Of a DNA stretch of 64,000 nucleotides, positions 21,664 to 30,593 are shown in pieces. The translations under genes and the position numbers were made by a program. The notes under the pieces were generated by a model, which was not told the DNA's origin, made no database searches, and saw only the letters and a program-made list of their open reading frames with translations. The stretch is from Pyropia yezoensis (Eukaryota; Rhodophyta; Bangiophyceae; Bangiales; Bangiaceae), in the NCBI GenBank assembly GCA_009829735.1, contig CM020618.1, forward strand, positions 17,903,346 to 17,967,345, given 5' to 3'. Position 1 is the first letter of the stretch, and each line of letters starts with the position of its first letter.

Positions 21664-23781
21664 CTACACGTCGCTCCTGCGACCGTGTATGGGCCCGTCC
21701 GGCCCATACCCCGTGCGGAAGAGCGGCGGACACCCGCCACCGAGGTGGACGCCACCGAGGAGCATATCTGCCAACGTTGACAGCGTGTCGTCAGACGACT
21801 TGCTGCCTCCGACGCGCTCGCTTCGGCTGTATACAAGGTTCCTGGAGAAGCGCGTAGGCCCGGTCGTCTCCCCACAACGTTCCGCGCAAAAGATGTGACC
21901 GTAGTGTGTCTCACCGGACATGAAGTACGTCGGACCCGGCTGAGGGGACCGGTTCCGGGAGGGCACCGCCGTATCTTGCTGGTAGTCCGACGACACGTCA
22001 AACCACTGCTTACTCGCCTTGGAGATGAGGTCGTCCGTCAGCGCCAAGTGGCGCTCGGATGGCTTCTCCACGGCGGTCACGTTGCTCACCACCTCTTCGA
22101 GCATCGCCACCAATTCCGCGTACCGCTTGGCCGCGCCGGTGATGCACCGCTTGTGGTACGCAATCGCGCGGCCTGCCTCGTTCTTGTGGCGCTTTAAGGC
22201 GCCCTCCAGGTCGGTAACGACCAGCCGGGTGGCCTGGACCGCTTCATGCCCGTCCATCGTTGCTTGATCATTCTGCTGCAGGTGCCTCTTGAGCACTTGA
22301 GTCTCTGACCTAATTTCCGCACTGAGGTATAAGCAGGTAGAGCACGCATCTGTCTTGTGTGGGTACAGTGTAAGGTGCTCGTCGGAAGGCACGATGCTGC
22401 CGTCAATGCGCTTCGTAGAGCCAAAAAGCAACCGCAACCAGCGCAAAGGGACATCGCCGTGGACGATTGGCGGACCCGCGGCGACGAGAGCGGCATTAAT
22501 AGAGGAAGAAAAGGACTGCCGCGAGTTGTCCTCGTTTACGGGGTCACGCAGAACCGTCCACTTTGCGTCGAGGTAGAATGCGGCCCCGTGGAGTCGCCCG
22601 TGCTTGTCCGCGGTGCGGCCAGTCGGAGAGCGGTGTGCACGGACAAACCCCGAGAACTTCTGCTGCTCGGCGACCTTCGTCCTGTTTGAGGGCTTGCCAG
22701 TGAGGCCGTGCGCAGAAGGGCAGAAGATGTCGAAGACATACGTCATGGAGCATGACTTGAAGAACTGCAGGGTGGAGAGCAAGCACTCTGACGGGCGGCG
22801 GATGCAGCTGATGAGCATGTCTGCATTCGTGCTGGCAGCCACCTTACTCTTGGCCATCCGCCTCACGGGAACCTGCGCCGCCTCGATCGTCCTGTTCTGA
22901 AGCTTAGCCAGCCACCAGTTGGAGACTCGCAAGTACTCGCGTGCGCACTGCCCATGGACGACCCAGTTTCCTCTCGAGTCGAAAAGTAGGTCGACAGCAA
23001 CGACACCGAGCCGGGCGTAGTTGTAGTCCCTCTGGCGCTGATCGCGGCCGCCCTGAACCAACAGATTCTCCCGCGCTGTCCTCTTGGCGTTGGCAAGCTG
23101 CGCCTCAAAAGAGGTCAGAACCTCCTTGCAGCCGCACTCGCCGGCGTGCCCCATGACGGTAGTCACGTGACCCATCCCAGACGCAGCGGCCCTCGGGTTA
23201 GAGGCCTTGGGAGTGCCATTTTTGTGCTTAGTTGGCAGCCGCACCCTTGCGCTGCATCCCGACTCCACCTCACCAGCGGACGATCTCTGCTTGAGGGAGA
23301 GTCGAGTGGTCTTGCGCCGCTTTAGCCTGGGACCTTCGGACCAATCGTCGTCGTCAGCTGTCCAGTCCGGGTCGCCCTCGGTGTCGTCACCTCGCCACTG
23401 CAGCGTCCTGGACTGATCCTCACTGGCGGGCGGTGGTTGGCGTGCAGCAACCTGATGCTGATTCAAAACCGGTTGCTCGTCATCTCCTTCACCACGGACG
23501 GAAGAGTGCACGAAAGCGCTGCCCTGTGACACGGCAATGGCCGGGGAGAGGTCGCCCATGGGTTCGTGTCCAGGAGTCGTTGGCAGAGGGGCGACTTCCC
23601 CTAGAGATGCAACGAGACGCCCAAACCGCCGGGCTTGCATGGGCTTCATCCCTAAAGCAGGGAGATCAGCCTCCGTCACAAGCGGTAGGTCCGCCACACA
23701 CTCGACCCCCAACACGTCGGTGAAAACAGGAAGAAACTCCAGGAAGCGGTGCTCTACCATCCAGGATCGCAGGGCATCCAT
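21664..23781 (-). CDS. DUF7869-type element protein, N-terminal half with SAM domain
   Basis: The ATG at 23781 gives 705 residues and starts directly at a SAM-like domain (MDALRSWMVEHRFLEFLPVF, about residues 1-65). An ATG at 23916 is open in frame but lies in a 94-bp tandem repeat and adds only repeat-coded residues. A basic linker follows, then an Arg/Lys-rich region. Next comes YPHKTDACSTCLYL, a family-typical zinc-like CxxC, followed by a helical segment and YHKRC. Near the end is YFMSGETHYGHIFC, then LVYSRSERVGGSKSSDD with LSTLADML, which in DUF7869 proteins is followed directly by the DNC-GQNKN motif. Here it instead ends after about 30 unrelated residues. The missing continuation is on the plus strand at 19904-21427. 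SAM domains mediate protein-protein contacts. Confidence 0.65.
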   Translation of the reverse strand: MDALRSWMVEHRFLEFLPVFTDVLGVECVADLPLVTEADLPALGMKPMQARRFGRLVASLGEVAPLPTTPGHEPMGDLSPAIAVSQGSAFVHSSVRGEGDDEQPVLNQHQVAARQPPPASEDQSRTLQWRGDDTEGDPDWTADDDDWSEGPRLKRRKTTRLSLKQRSSAGEVESGCSARVRLPTKHKNGTPKASNPRAAASGMGHVTTVMGHAGECGCKEVLTSFEAQLANAKRTARENLLVQGGRDQRQRDYNYARLGVVAVDLLFDSRGNWVVHGQCAREYLRVSNWWLAKLQNRTIEAAQVPVRRMAKSKVAASTNADMLISCIRRPSECLLSTLQFFKSCSMTYVFDIFCPSAHGLTGKPSNRTKVAEQQKFSGFVRAHRSPTGRTADKHGRLHGAAFYLDAKWTVLRDPVNEDNSRQSFSSSINAALVAAGPPIVHGDVPLRWLRLLFGSTKRIDGSIVPSDEHLTLYPHKTDACSTCLYLSAEIRSETQVLKRHLQQNDQATMDGHEAVQATRLVVTDLEGALKRHKNEAGRAIAYHKRCITGAAKRYAELVAMLEEVVSNVTAVEKPSERHLALTDDLISKASKQWFDVSSDYQQDTAVPSRNRSPQPGPTYFMSGETHYGHIFCAERCGETTGPTRFSRNLVYSRSERVGGSKSSDDTLSTLADMLLGGVHLGGGCPPLFRTGYGPDGPIHGRRSDV

Positions 23782-23803
23782 CGGTGCCGCGTCCGCAAAC
23801 CGT

Positions 23804-24180
23804 CGGCGCACGCGTTGCTCACGCCTGCGGCGGTCCACCCTTGCCGCCGTACTCACCCACGCCGCTGCCGCCTGCTCCCACCACGACCGGCAACCAACGG
23901 CGCACGCGTCACCCACGCCCGCGGTGGTCCACCCTTGCCGCCGTACTCACCCACGCCGCTGCCGCCTGCGCCCACCACGGTCAGCAACCAGCGGCGCACG
24001 CGTCACCCAAGCCCGCGGTGGGCCACCCTTGCCGCCGTCCTCACCCACTCCACCGTCGCCTTCGCCCACCACGACGGGCAAACGACGGCGCGCGCGTTGC
24101 CCACGTCCGCGGCAGGGCGCCCTCGCAATCGGCGCGCCCTCCGCCGCGCAGCTCTTGACAGAGACACCCTTGCCTCAGTC
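23804..24180. repeat. Tandem repeat, 94-bp unit, four copies
   Basis: The landmark CGGCGCACGCG recurs at 23804, 23898, 23992 and 24086 (CGGCGCGCG), exactly 94 bases apart. Each unit also holds CCACCCTTGCCGCCGT and CTCACCCAC. The array sits immediately upstream of the minus-strand element gene and probably forms its 5' region. The long plus-strand frame across it (23749-25110) is repeat-coded and is not a gene. Confidence 0.9.
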
Positions 24181-25278
24181 CTCACCCCCGCCACCGTCGA
24201 ACGCGACGCGCCGTCCTCAATTGCGACGCTCAGGCTAGCGTCATATGCCGCGCCGCGGTTGCCAGTGCCGACGACACCCACCAGCCAACAGCTCCCGAGT
24301 CTTCCGCGACCGCGCCGCGCCCTCAGTACTGCGGATGCAATGCAAGCTCACACGCCCTCGCCCTCGCATGCGCCGACCCGGCGGCGCGGTCGCACCTCCA
24401 GCGCCACCCCCCTCGGTGTCGACCCACCAGTGCGGACGACATCGTCGTCGCCGAGGCCGCTGCATCCAAGCGCGTTGCAGAGACGGCTGCAGCACCAGCA
24501 CGCCACACAGCACTGCTCCCTGTTGGGGCTCGCTGCTTGGGTCCTAAGCGACAATTGCGGTGTGCATGCCACCCTGCTGCTGCGGCTGTCGTGCAGCTCA
24601 TTGCCTCCATACGTAGATGGACCTGGTTGGGGCAGGCAGCTACGGGGCTCCGTCCGACGGAAGGAAAGGAAACGTCAGACGCACGCCACAACAGAGCGCG
24701 CTACGAAGTGCGTCACTGACGGTCCGGCGCTGGCCGTGGACTGTCCAACACACACCAAACTGCGCCACACAAAAAGGGGGCGGGGTGCTCTGGCAGGAGC
24801 AGACGGGGCGGGTGCGTACCGCAGAAACGTTGCACTCCCGCGCGGGTCGTTGCGCTCGCTGGTCCCTCAGGCTGTACCGTTGGAACAGTCCTCCATACAC
24901 GGATACCCGCTCGTCGCTGAGATGGAAACCAGCACCATCGCAGCGGCAGAGCAAGACGTACGAGTGCGGCCATGGGAGCATCACTGGGACAGGTCCCTCT
25001 CCCGGTGCGACCGCAGGTGCTGTGCAACAGCAGACGCTTGGCAGGCGTCCACGCCGAGGCCGTTTCATCCGGTTCGTGGCGCGAGCGCACTGGTCTCGAT
25101 ACAGCAGTGACATCGGGGGATGAGATGGCCGTCTGGGGACTTTCAAGCGCACATTTTTCAATCCAGGCTATCTCCGCTCCGTGTTCTTAAAACTTATGAG
25201 GGTTCTATCGTCATGCGCCACAAAAGCAATCACGTTTTTTCTGCTGTATCTCTGTAAGAAGTGCCCCAGATGGCTGCC
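24181..25278. other. Element interior without a supported gene
   Basis: Frames on both strands are Arg/Pro/Ala-rich with no recognisable domain. The stretch lies between the promoter-proximal tandem repeats and the right inverted terminus of the element. Confidence 0.4.
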
Positions 25279-25495
25279 CTGATATGTAAGCGAGAGTTGT
25301 GAAAAACTGGTGTAGCCCCCCAAACGAGGGTGCATTTTTTCCTCAGGAACCAGGCATCGCCTGCAGAAACGGACAAGATGGCCGGACTCCCGAGGTGCGG
25401 CCGAGTCCGATAATATGTTTTTGGAGAAGAATGCAGCCTGGCAACCTTTCCTCACATGCGAGTTGTGAAAATCTGGTGTCAGACGGATACTGTAC
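25279..25495 (-). repeat. Right inverted terminus of the 7.5-kb element (two blocks)
   Basis: The inner block 25279-25312 and outer block 25467-25494 are inverted copies of 18049-18082 and 18017-18044. The approximately 155 bases between them have no counterpart on the left, so one end has gained or lost sequence. Confidence 0.6.
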
Positions 25496-25564
25496 CGCGT
25501 AGCCAGGTACGCTTGACGAAGACGCGCGTATTACTCTTGACCGAAATACGCTTGAAGAGCCCTG
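25496..25564 (-). repeat. Possible solo hAT-like terminus
   Basis: Read on the minus strand from 25564, the sequence starts CAGGGCTCTTCAAGCGTA and continues with GGTCAAGAGTA. This matches the right end of the hAT-like MITE at 47331 (CAGGGGTTGTCAAGCGTA, then GGTCAAGCGTA). No partner end or target duplication was found. GAGCCCT at 25557-25563 also pairs with AGGGCTC at 25571-25577. Confidence 0.4.
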
Positions 25565-26230
25565 CCTGGGAGGGCTCCAATGTACATACTTAGATAGTAG
25601 TTGCAACACCTTGCTGATAGCACAGGTGATTTGTGTTAGTGATTCTGACATTGACGGTCTGGCCGGAAGGCGAGGGGTGGGACGCCTTGCCACCCACAGA
25701 GCTGTTCTGCGACGATGCCGTGTCAGCAATGTGGCTGCCATTGGCTGTTTCGACGGCCCCCTGGGCACCCCACCCAGCCATCCGCCGCCGGACCCTCCCA
25801 CGTGGGTCGTTGTCCCTGCTGTCAACCGCGTCCGCCGCGGCGCCCCCGTCGTCCTTTCCTGCCGGGCGAGCTATTCGTGCACCCTCCGCCGCCGCGAGTG
25901 CGCATCGTAGGTGGCGGGTGTGACTGCTAGTCGTCACGCGCGGCGCACCAAACAAGGAGCAGCTGGTCGTGCAGCCGGTCAACCTCGAGGGAGGGGGGGG
26001 GCGGTGGTGGGGAGGAGGACGAACTGGGTGGCGACGGTGTGACGGACGTTGGCCAACGCCGCCGTCGCTGCCGTTCGCGCCGCCGCCGCTGTTACCCGAC
26101 GGCTGGCCAAGCTGCTGCGTTCCCTGGGGGCGCCGACTACCCTGCCTTTCCTCTTCCCCTTGACACCCTCTTGACCCCTTCGTCTCCTTGTGCACCCACC
26201 GCCGTCCCGTTGTCCTCCCTTCTTCCTTCC
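25565..26230. promoter_or_regulatory. Upstream region and pyrimidine-rich leader of the epsin gene
   Basis: It contains a GGGAGGGGGGGGGCGG tract near 25989-26005. From about 26120 to the ATG it is dominated by C and T, ending CCTCCCTTCTTCCTTCC directly before the start codon. No TATA box is evident. Pyrimidine-rich leaders recur before several genes in this window. Confidence 0.4.
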
Positions 26231-27799
26231 ATGGACGACATCAGTCGCAAGTTTCGGGCGGTGGACTGGGGCAATGTCAAGCGGCAGGTGCGGTCCATGC
26301 AGAAGGCGACGGCGAGCTCGCTCAAGGACATGGTCATGACTGACTTGGAGAACAAGGTGAGGGCGGCAACAAACGAGTCCCCCTGGGCGGCGTCTGGCTC
26401 AGACCTGATGGAGATTGCGCAAGCGTCTTTTTCACGCGAGGACTACGCCCTCATTACTTCTATTCTGTGGCAGCGCCTCGGTTCGACCCGGTGGCGGTGC
26501 GTCTACAAGGCACTGGAGATGCTGCGGCACCTGCTGATGCATGGCTCCTCCCGCATATTAGACGAGTCACGCGCGGCTGTGACCCACATTGAGGCTCTAG
26601 AACACTACCGCTCGATTGACCCAGTCAGCCGCAAGGACGACGGCGTCAATGTGCGACGGCGGGCGAAGCATGTGGCTGCCCTGATCCGCGATGAGCGGCT
26701 GCTCCAGGAGGAGCGGGACGCCAACAAGGCGCTGCGCGCCAAGCTGGGCTCCTCGGGTCGAACCACGTCAGGCACCCGCATTGGAGGTATCTCCTCAGAT
26801 GACTACCACTACGGGAATGGGCCAGGCGGGGGGTCAGGGTCGGGCCGTCGCCGTAGTGATGAGAGCGATGACCGCTATGGTGGGGGGGATGATGGCTACC
26901 GGGACGGCGGATACGGCGCCCGTGACGACGAGTACAGCGACGACGGCGGATATGACAGGCGACGCGACCGGCGGGATGACCGGGCCGGTGGGGGTGGGTA
27001 TGACGACACCCCCGCGCGACGGGGCGAGCCGCAGTCGGCGGCAGGGGTGCCCGCGGCGAGTGTGGACGACCTGTTGGGAGGGGGGGAGAACGCGTCGGCT
27101 GCGGCAGCGCTGCCGCCGGGAGGAGATCTACTTCTCATGGACGGCGGCGACGGGAACGACGATGACTTCGACCCACGGGGCCTGGGTGGTGCTGGCGGCA
27201 CTGGGGTGTCATCGTCTTTGGCCGATGACATTATGGCGTCCATCGCGACGAGCAACGCCACCGCCGCGGCGGGTGGTGCAGGTGCGGGCGGCCCCTCGCT
27301 GACCGCCTCATCGGGTGCACTGACCCTCTTTGATGACGCCCCCGCCGACGGCGGCATGAGCGGCTGGGGCGCTGGCGGCGGCCAGCCGCCTTCGGCACTG
27401 GCGACCAACCTGGCGTCTGGGGTGGGTGCGCATGCGGCTGAGGCGGCCTACAACGCCGCAGCCGCCACCCCTGCGTCCGCCGCAGCGCGGCAGGCAGCCG
27501 AGAAGCAGGCTGCGGCGGCCGCGCCGTCGTCCGACACATTTTTCGGGGGACTCGTGCGACTGGATGAGAACCTGTTGCGGAGCACCCCCGCGGGGAGGGG
27601 GAAACCCGCCAAGCGGGATGTGCGGGCGGTTGGAGGGGCGGCTGGGCGCCGTCTTGGCGACGGCGTATCGGCGGGGGCGGCGCCGGCAACGACGTCGACG
27701 GCCCCGGAAGCGGTAGTGGCGGCTGCACCCGCGCCGGCACCGGTGACGGCGGCCGCAGCACCGGCAGCCGAGGATGACGATAGCTTTTGGACGTCGTGA
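26231..27799 (+). CDS. Epsin-like ENTH-domain protein
   Basis: A single-exon gene of 522 residues from the ATG at 26231 (MDDISRKFRAVDW). Residues about 15-145 form an ENTH domain: KDMVMTDLENKVRAATNESPW, LMEIAQASF, LWQRLGSTRWRCVYKALEMLRHLLMHGS and RRRAKHVAALIRDERLL are close to canonical. ENTH domains bind PtdInsP2 and bend membranes during clathrin-coated vesicle formation at the plasma membrane, Golgi or endosome. The rest is disordered: a basic/acidic RRRDRRDDR region, Gly-rich stretches and acidic DDDFDP and DDSFW motifs that could contact adaptors or clathrin. No NPF motif was noticed, which suggests an epsinR-like rather than plasma-membrane epsin role (inference). The ORF is open upstream to 26039, but the ENTH start fixes the ATG. 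It is convergent with the next gene, 462 bases away. Confidence 0.9.
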   Translation: MDDISRKFRAVDWGNVKRQVRSMQKATASSLKDMVMTDLENKVRAATNESPWAASGSDLMEIAQASFSREDYALITSILWQRLGSTRWRCVYKALEMLRHLLMHGSSRILDESRAAVTHIEALEHYRSIDPVSRKDDGVNVRRRAKHVAALIRDERLLQEERDANKALRAKLGSSGRTTSGTRIGGISSDDYHYGNGPGGGSGSGRRRSDESDDRYGGGDDGYRDGGYGARDDEYSDDGGYDRRRDRRDDRAGGGGYDDTPARRGEPQSAAGVPAASVDDLLGGGENASAAAALPPGGDLLLMDGGDGNDDDFDPRGLGGAGGTGVSSSLADDIMASIATSNATAAAGGAGAGGPSLTASSGALTLFDDAPADGGMSGWGAGGGQPPSALATNLASGVGAHAAEAAYNAAAATPASAAARQAAEKQAAAAAPSSDTFFGGLVRLDENLLRSTPAGRGKPAKRDVRAVGGAAGRRLGDGVSAGAAPATTSTAPEAVVAAAPAPAPVTAAAAPAAEDDDSFWTS

Positions 27800-28261
27800 G
27801 GAGGCTGGATGACAGGGGGTGCAGGGGGATGTGTAGTTGACGGCAATTTTCTTTCTCTTCCCACGTGATCTTTGGGCCACGTCCAGCTGTGCTCGGCTAC
27901 GCTCGGCTGCGGCTGGCATAGGCTTGCCCTTCTCCTGTCTGGGCCACGGCAGCGGCGGCGACGGCGGCGGCGGCGGCGGCAGCAGTCCGGGGTGACTTGC
28001 TTGGCGTAGTAACTGGGTATGTGCGACGGTGAAGTCCGCCCGCGACGCGCATTGTATTTTTCATCTGCCGTTGTCTGCCCGCCGATTCTGGACCCCGCAC
28101 AAGGGGCTGAGCAGTTCAGAACATCAGCGCCCGTTGCACCCGCATACGCGCACTCACCGCATACGCATACGCATACGCGTTCGCATACGCATACATACAC
28201 GCATACGGATGCTTCACTTAGCCCCTCACCCCCCTCGCATACACCCCTCCGCTCCCCATGC
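27800..28261. other. Convergent intergenic region with a GCATAC microsatellite
   Basis: Between the stop codons of epsin and 5-hydroxyisourate hydrolase. It contains a CGGCGGCGG tract near 27950-27990 and the hexamer array at 28141-28207. No gene seen. Confidence 0.6.
28141..28207 (+). repeat. Microsatellite, GCATAC hexamer
   Basis: About nine copies of GCATAC with a few variants (GCATACATACAC) in tandem, downstream of the 5-hydroxyisourate hydrolase stop codon. Confidence 0.9.
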
Positions 28262-28627
28262 TCAACTGCCGCGGTACGTCGAGTACCCGTAAGGCGCAAG
28301 CAACAGCGGCACGTGGTAGTGGGCGGCCGCGTCGGGCACGGAGAACACCACCTCTGCATATGGGTAGAAGCACGGTGACGGTGCGTAGTGGGCGCCCGTA
28401 TGAAAGCGCAGTCGATACGTTCCAGCCGCCCAGTCGGCCGGCTTGGGCACAAGCTCCTCGCCGGGCACTCGGCCGTCAGCATTGGTGACGGTCTGGGACA
28501 ACAGCACCGGTGGGTCGCCACCGTCGATGCCGGTGGACGGCAGCCGGTGGAGGGTGATGGCCAAGCCCGCCGCGGGGGCGCCTGTGGAGGTGTCCAGGAC
28601 GTGGGTGGTCAGGGGGTTGACCGCCAT
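28262..28627 (-). CDS. 5-hydroxyisourate hydrolase (transthyretin-like)
   Basis: 121 residues from the ATG at 28627, the family's usual length. It opens with NPLTTHVLDTSTGAPA, carries the catalytic His in THVLD and Arg in YRLRF, a central FHTGAHY and FYPYAEV, a His in AHYHVPLLL, and ends in the diagnostic C-terminal YRGS. The enzyme hydrolyses 5-hydroxyisourate from urate oxidation to OHCU in purine breakdown. The frame is open upstream to 28783 but those residues are unlike the family. I see no N-terminal PTS2 and the YRGS end is not a PTS1, so a cytosolic location is likely. It is divergent from RPB9 with 625 bases between start codons. Confidence 0.9.
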   Translation of the reverse strand: MAVNPLTTHVLDTSTGAPAAGLAITLHRLPSTGIDGGDPPVLLSQTVTNADGRVPGEELVPKPADWAAGTYRLRFHTGAHYAPSPCFYPYAEVVFSVPDAAAHYHVPLLLAPYGYSTYRGS

Positions 28628-29252
28628 ATTGCCAGAGGGGAAGGTAGTGATGGGACCAAGACGTGGGAGGGGGGGGGGCGCCCTGTGCTGCACACACCAG
28701 CACAAGGGCGGGACAAAAACAGGAAAAGAAGGGGGCTCCACTGGGAAACAAGCCGACTCATGAAGCGCAGGGGGCTCACGCAAGGAGTGATGTGTATTAA
28801 TAAAGGGGCCGCGTGGTGTGGCTGGCTCGCGGCACGTGGCCGGGTCGGTGACAACCTCGTCGGAGACCTCGAGCTTGCGACTCGCCGCGGAGCAGCCTGC
28901 AGGCGGCAGGTTGATCCCCAGCCTTCGAGGAAGATCTTTCTAAATATATACGCTTTACATCACACGTGTTGTGAAAATTTTAAAAGGTCTAAGACACGAA
29001 GAGCGCTCTACGCATCGATTGCGCCCGCGTCTTCGCGTTCGACATCCCCTCCCGCCTCGCGTGCCCGTGTTGCGGCGACGCATCCCTTCCCCCACCGGCT
29101 GGGGCCGGTCCCTGGGTATGCGGGGTTCTCTGAAAGGCGAATTTTGCCATCCTGCTTGACCAACGTCGGCTGGCGTTTGACCCTTCAATTTCCCTCACCC
29201 TGGCTGGTGTCGCGGTCGTCCCGGCCGGGACGTTCCCGCGCCCGCCTACGCC
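28628..29252. promoter_or_regulatory. Shared divergent upstream region of 5-hydroxyisourate hydrolase and RPB9
   Basis: This 625-base space separates two start codons on opposite strands. It includes an A+T-rich island near 28937-28985 with AAATATATACGC and TGAAAATTTTAAAAGG, rare in this GC-rich DNA and a candidate core promoter region. No gene seen. Confidence 0.4.
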
Positions 29253-30334
29253 ATGTTTTACTTCTGCAGCGAGTGGTGCGTTCTTGGCTTCTTTTTCTCT
29301 CTCTTGAATGGGTGGATATTCCAGCGGTGAGAGGGTGAACACCTTTTGTCTGGATGGGTGTTCCAGCGGCGGGCAGAGTGGCCGCCCGCCTGGCTGTGGA
29401 TGTGTCGGCTGCGCGTGCTGGCCCAGTCGTAGTTGTTGGGCGACATGAGACATGCTGCATGTTAACGGCGGGCTCCGTGTGAGCCAGCTTGCTGGGGTTC
29501 CCCTCCCCTCCTGGTTATTCGCCCCTGCTCACTCTGGTGTGCCGTGCTTGTTCCCGTGTCTCTGCCTGGTCTGTGCCTCTGTTTTCCATTGCGGTTGGTT
29601 GTTGCCTATGCCTTTTTCGTCTTGCTTTGATGGCGATGGCAGCAAGAACATGCTTTACCCGGTGGAGGACCACGCGCTTCGACGGCAGACGGGCCAGCGC
29701 AAGCTGACGTTCGTCTGTCGAACGTGTGGGAACAAGGAGGCCATGTCCCCAGAGACGCTCGCCAAGCCGGTGTACAAGAACGTGGTCACCCACACGGAGA
29801 AGTGCGTTGTGAAGAGCATGCGCCGTGGATCCCTGCGTCCCAGCATCGTGGGTAGTACTTCGAGGGGTCCACCGGTTGCTGTCTTGTTGTTTGCTCACTT
29901 GGTTCTCAGGTTGTGGTCGATTCTTTGCTGGGCGGCGATGCTGCCTCCAGTGTCCCTATCCTATTTGCCCGTCCTGGGGGCACTTAGGGCGTGTACGCCT
30001 TGGCGGATTACTGACCGGCTGGTTCTGTTCCCTCCTCCCCACCTCATCTCCGGGCCGTGTTTTTTTGTTCTCGTCCTGGTGTGCTGCTGCCGCTGGCTCC
30101 GGCCTGGGTTTTGTTGCCATGGCGTGCACTGCCCTCAGGGAAAAGATGGTGACGACGATGAACGTGACGATGGACCCGACGCTGTCTCGCACCTACAACG
30201 TACGGTGCACCAAGTGCGACGCGCACGAGGCTGTGTACTTTCAGTGCCCCTCTGGCCGGAGTGACTCGGCGCTGGTGCTCCAGTACGTGTGCGTGATGTG
30301 CCAGCATACGTGGCTGTCTAGTGACCAGGAATGA
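29253..30334 (+). CDS. RPB9: RNA polymerase II subunit RPB9, three exons
   Basis: Exons are 29253-29275, 29643-29808 and 30146-30334. Introns are 367 and 337 bases with GTGCGT...GGCAG and GTGAAG...AAAAG borders. The spliced product is 125 residues, the same length as human RPB9. It starts MFYFCSEC-KNMLYPVED, the second Cys being split by intron 1. VCRTCGNKE supplies the second pair of the N-terminal zinc ribbon. MDPTLSRT leads into the TFIIS-like C-terminal ribbon with CTKC and CVMC, and DAHEAVYFQ matches the conserved KCGHKEAVFFQ region. RPB9 supports start-site choice and transcription fidelity. The exon structure was inferred by reading; intron 2 borders were chosen because they preserve the family spacing. 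The gene is convergent with RPN7, 260 bases apart. Confidence 0.9.
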
Positions 30335-30593
30335 TTGGCCTCTGCACATACTTTTTTTGGGGGTCTGCACGCTGCCTTCTTTTCTTTCGATTGTTGCGTA
30401 TCCTCTTGTAGACAGGTGCAACCAAGCAAGCCACCCCATCTCCGCGCCTTCCGCATAGGTTCCAACGCGGATATGAGGAGCAGCCAGTTCAAGAACACGG
30501 GTGCACCTGCCAGTTCAAAAAAACGGTGCAAGTACCACACCTTTACATGGGTACCGGCACACACCGGACTGGTCACCGCGTCCCCTGCCCTTC

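Larger units (their letters stand above)
18017..25495. mobile_element. Large DNA element with inverted termini and two convergent DUF7869-type genes
   Basis: Two sequence blocks at the left end recur inverted at the right end. The outer block GTATCCGTCTGACACCAG followed by TTCACAA-like sequence is at 18017-18044 and inverted at 25467-25494. The inner block, ACACCAGTTTTTCACAACT then CGCTTACAT, is at 18049-18082 and inverted at 25279-25312 with only a few mismatches. On the left the blocks are adjacent; on the right about 155 bases separate them. Between them lie a plus-strand gene (19904-21427) and a minus-strand gene (23781-21664) that look like the C- and N-terminal halves of one transposon protein. 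I interpret the whole as one DNA transposon of about 7.5 kb. No target-site duplication was evident, and the superfamily is not assigned with confidence. Confidence 0.55.

Noticed and set aside
23749..25110. 453-residue plus-strand frame
   Set aside because: Its first part is coded by the 94-bp tandem repeat, the rest is low complexity, and it overlaps the start of the better-supported minus-strand gene.
29452..30264. Continuous 270-residue frame across RPB9
   Set aside because: It reads through both introns; the family alignment requires splicing and an upstream first exon at 29253.
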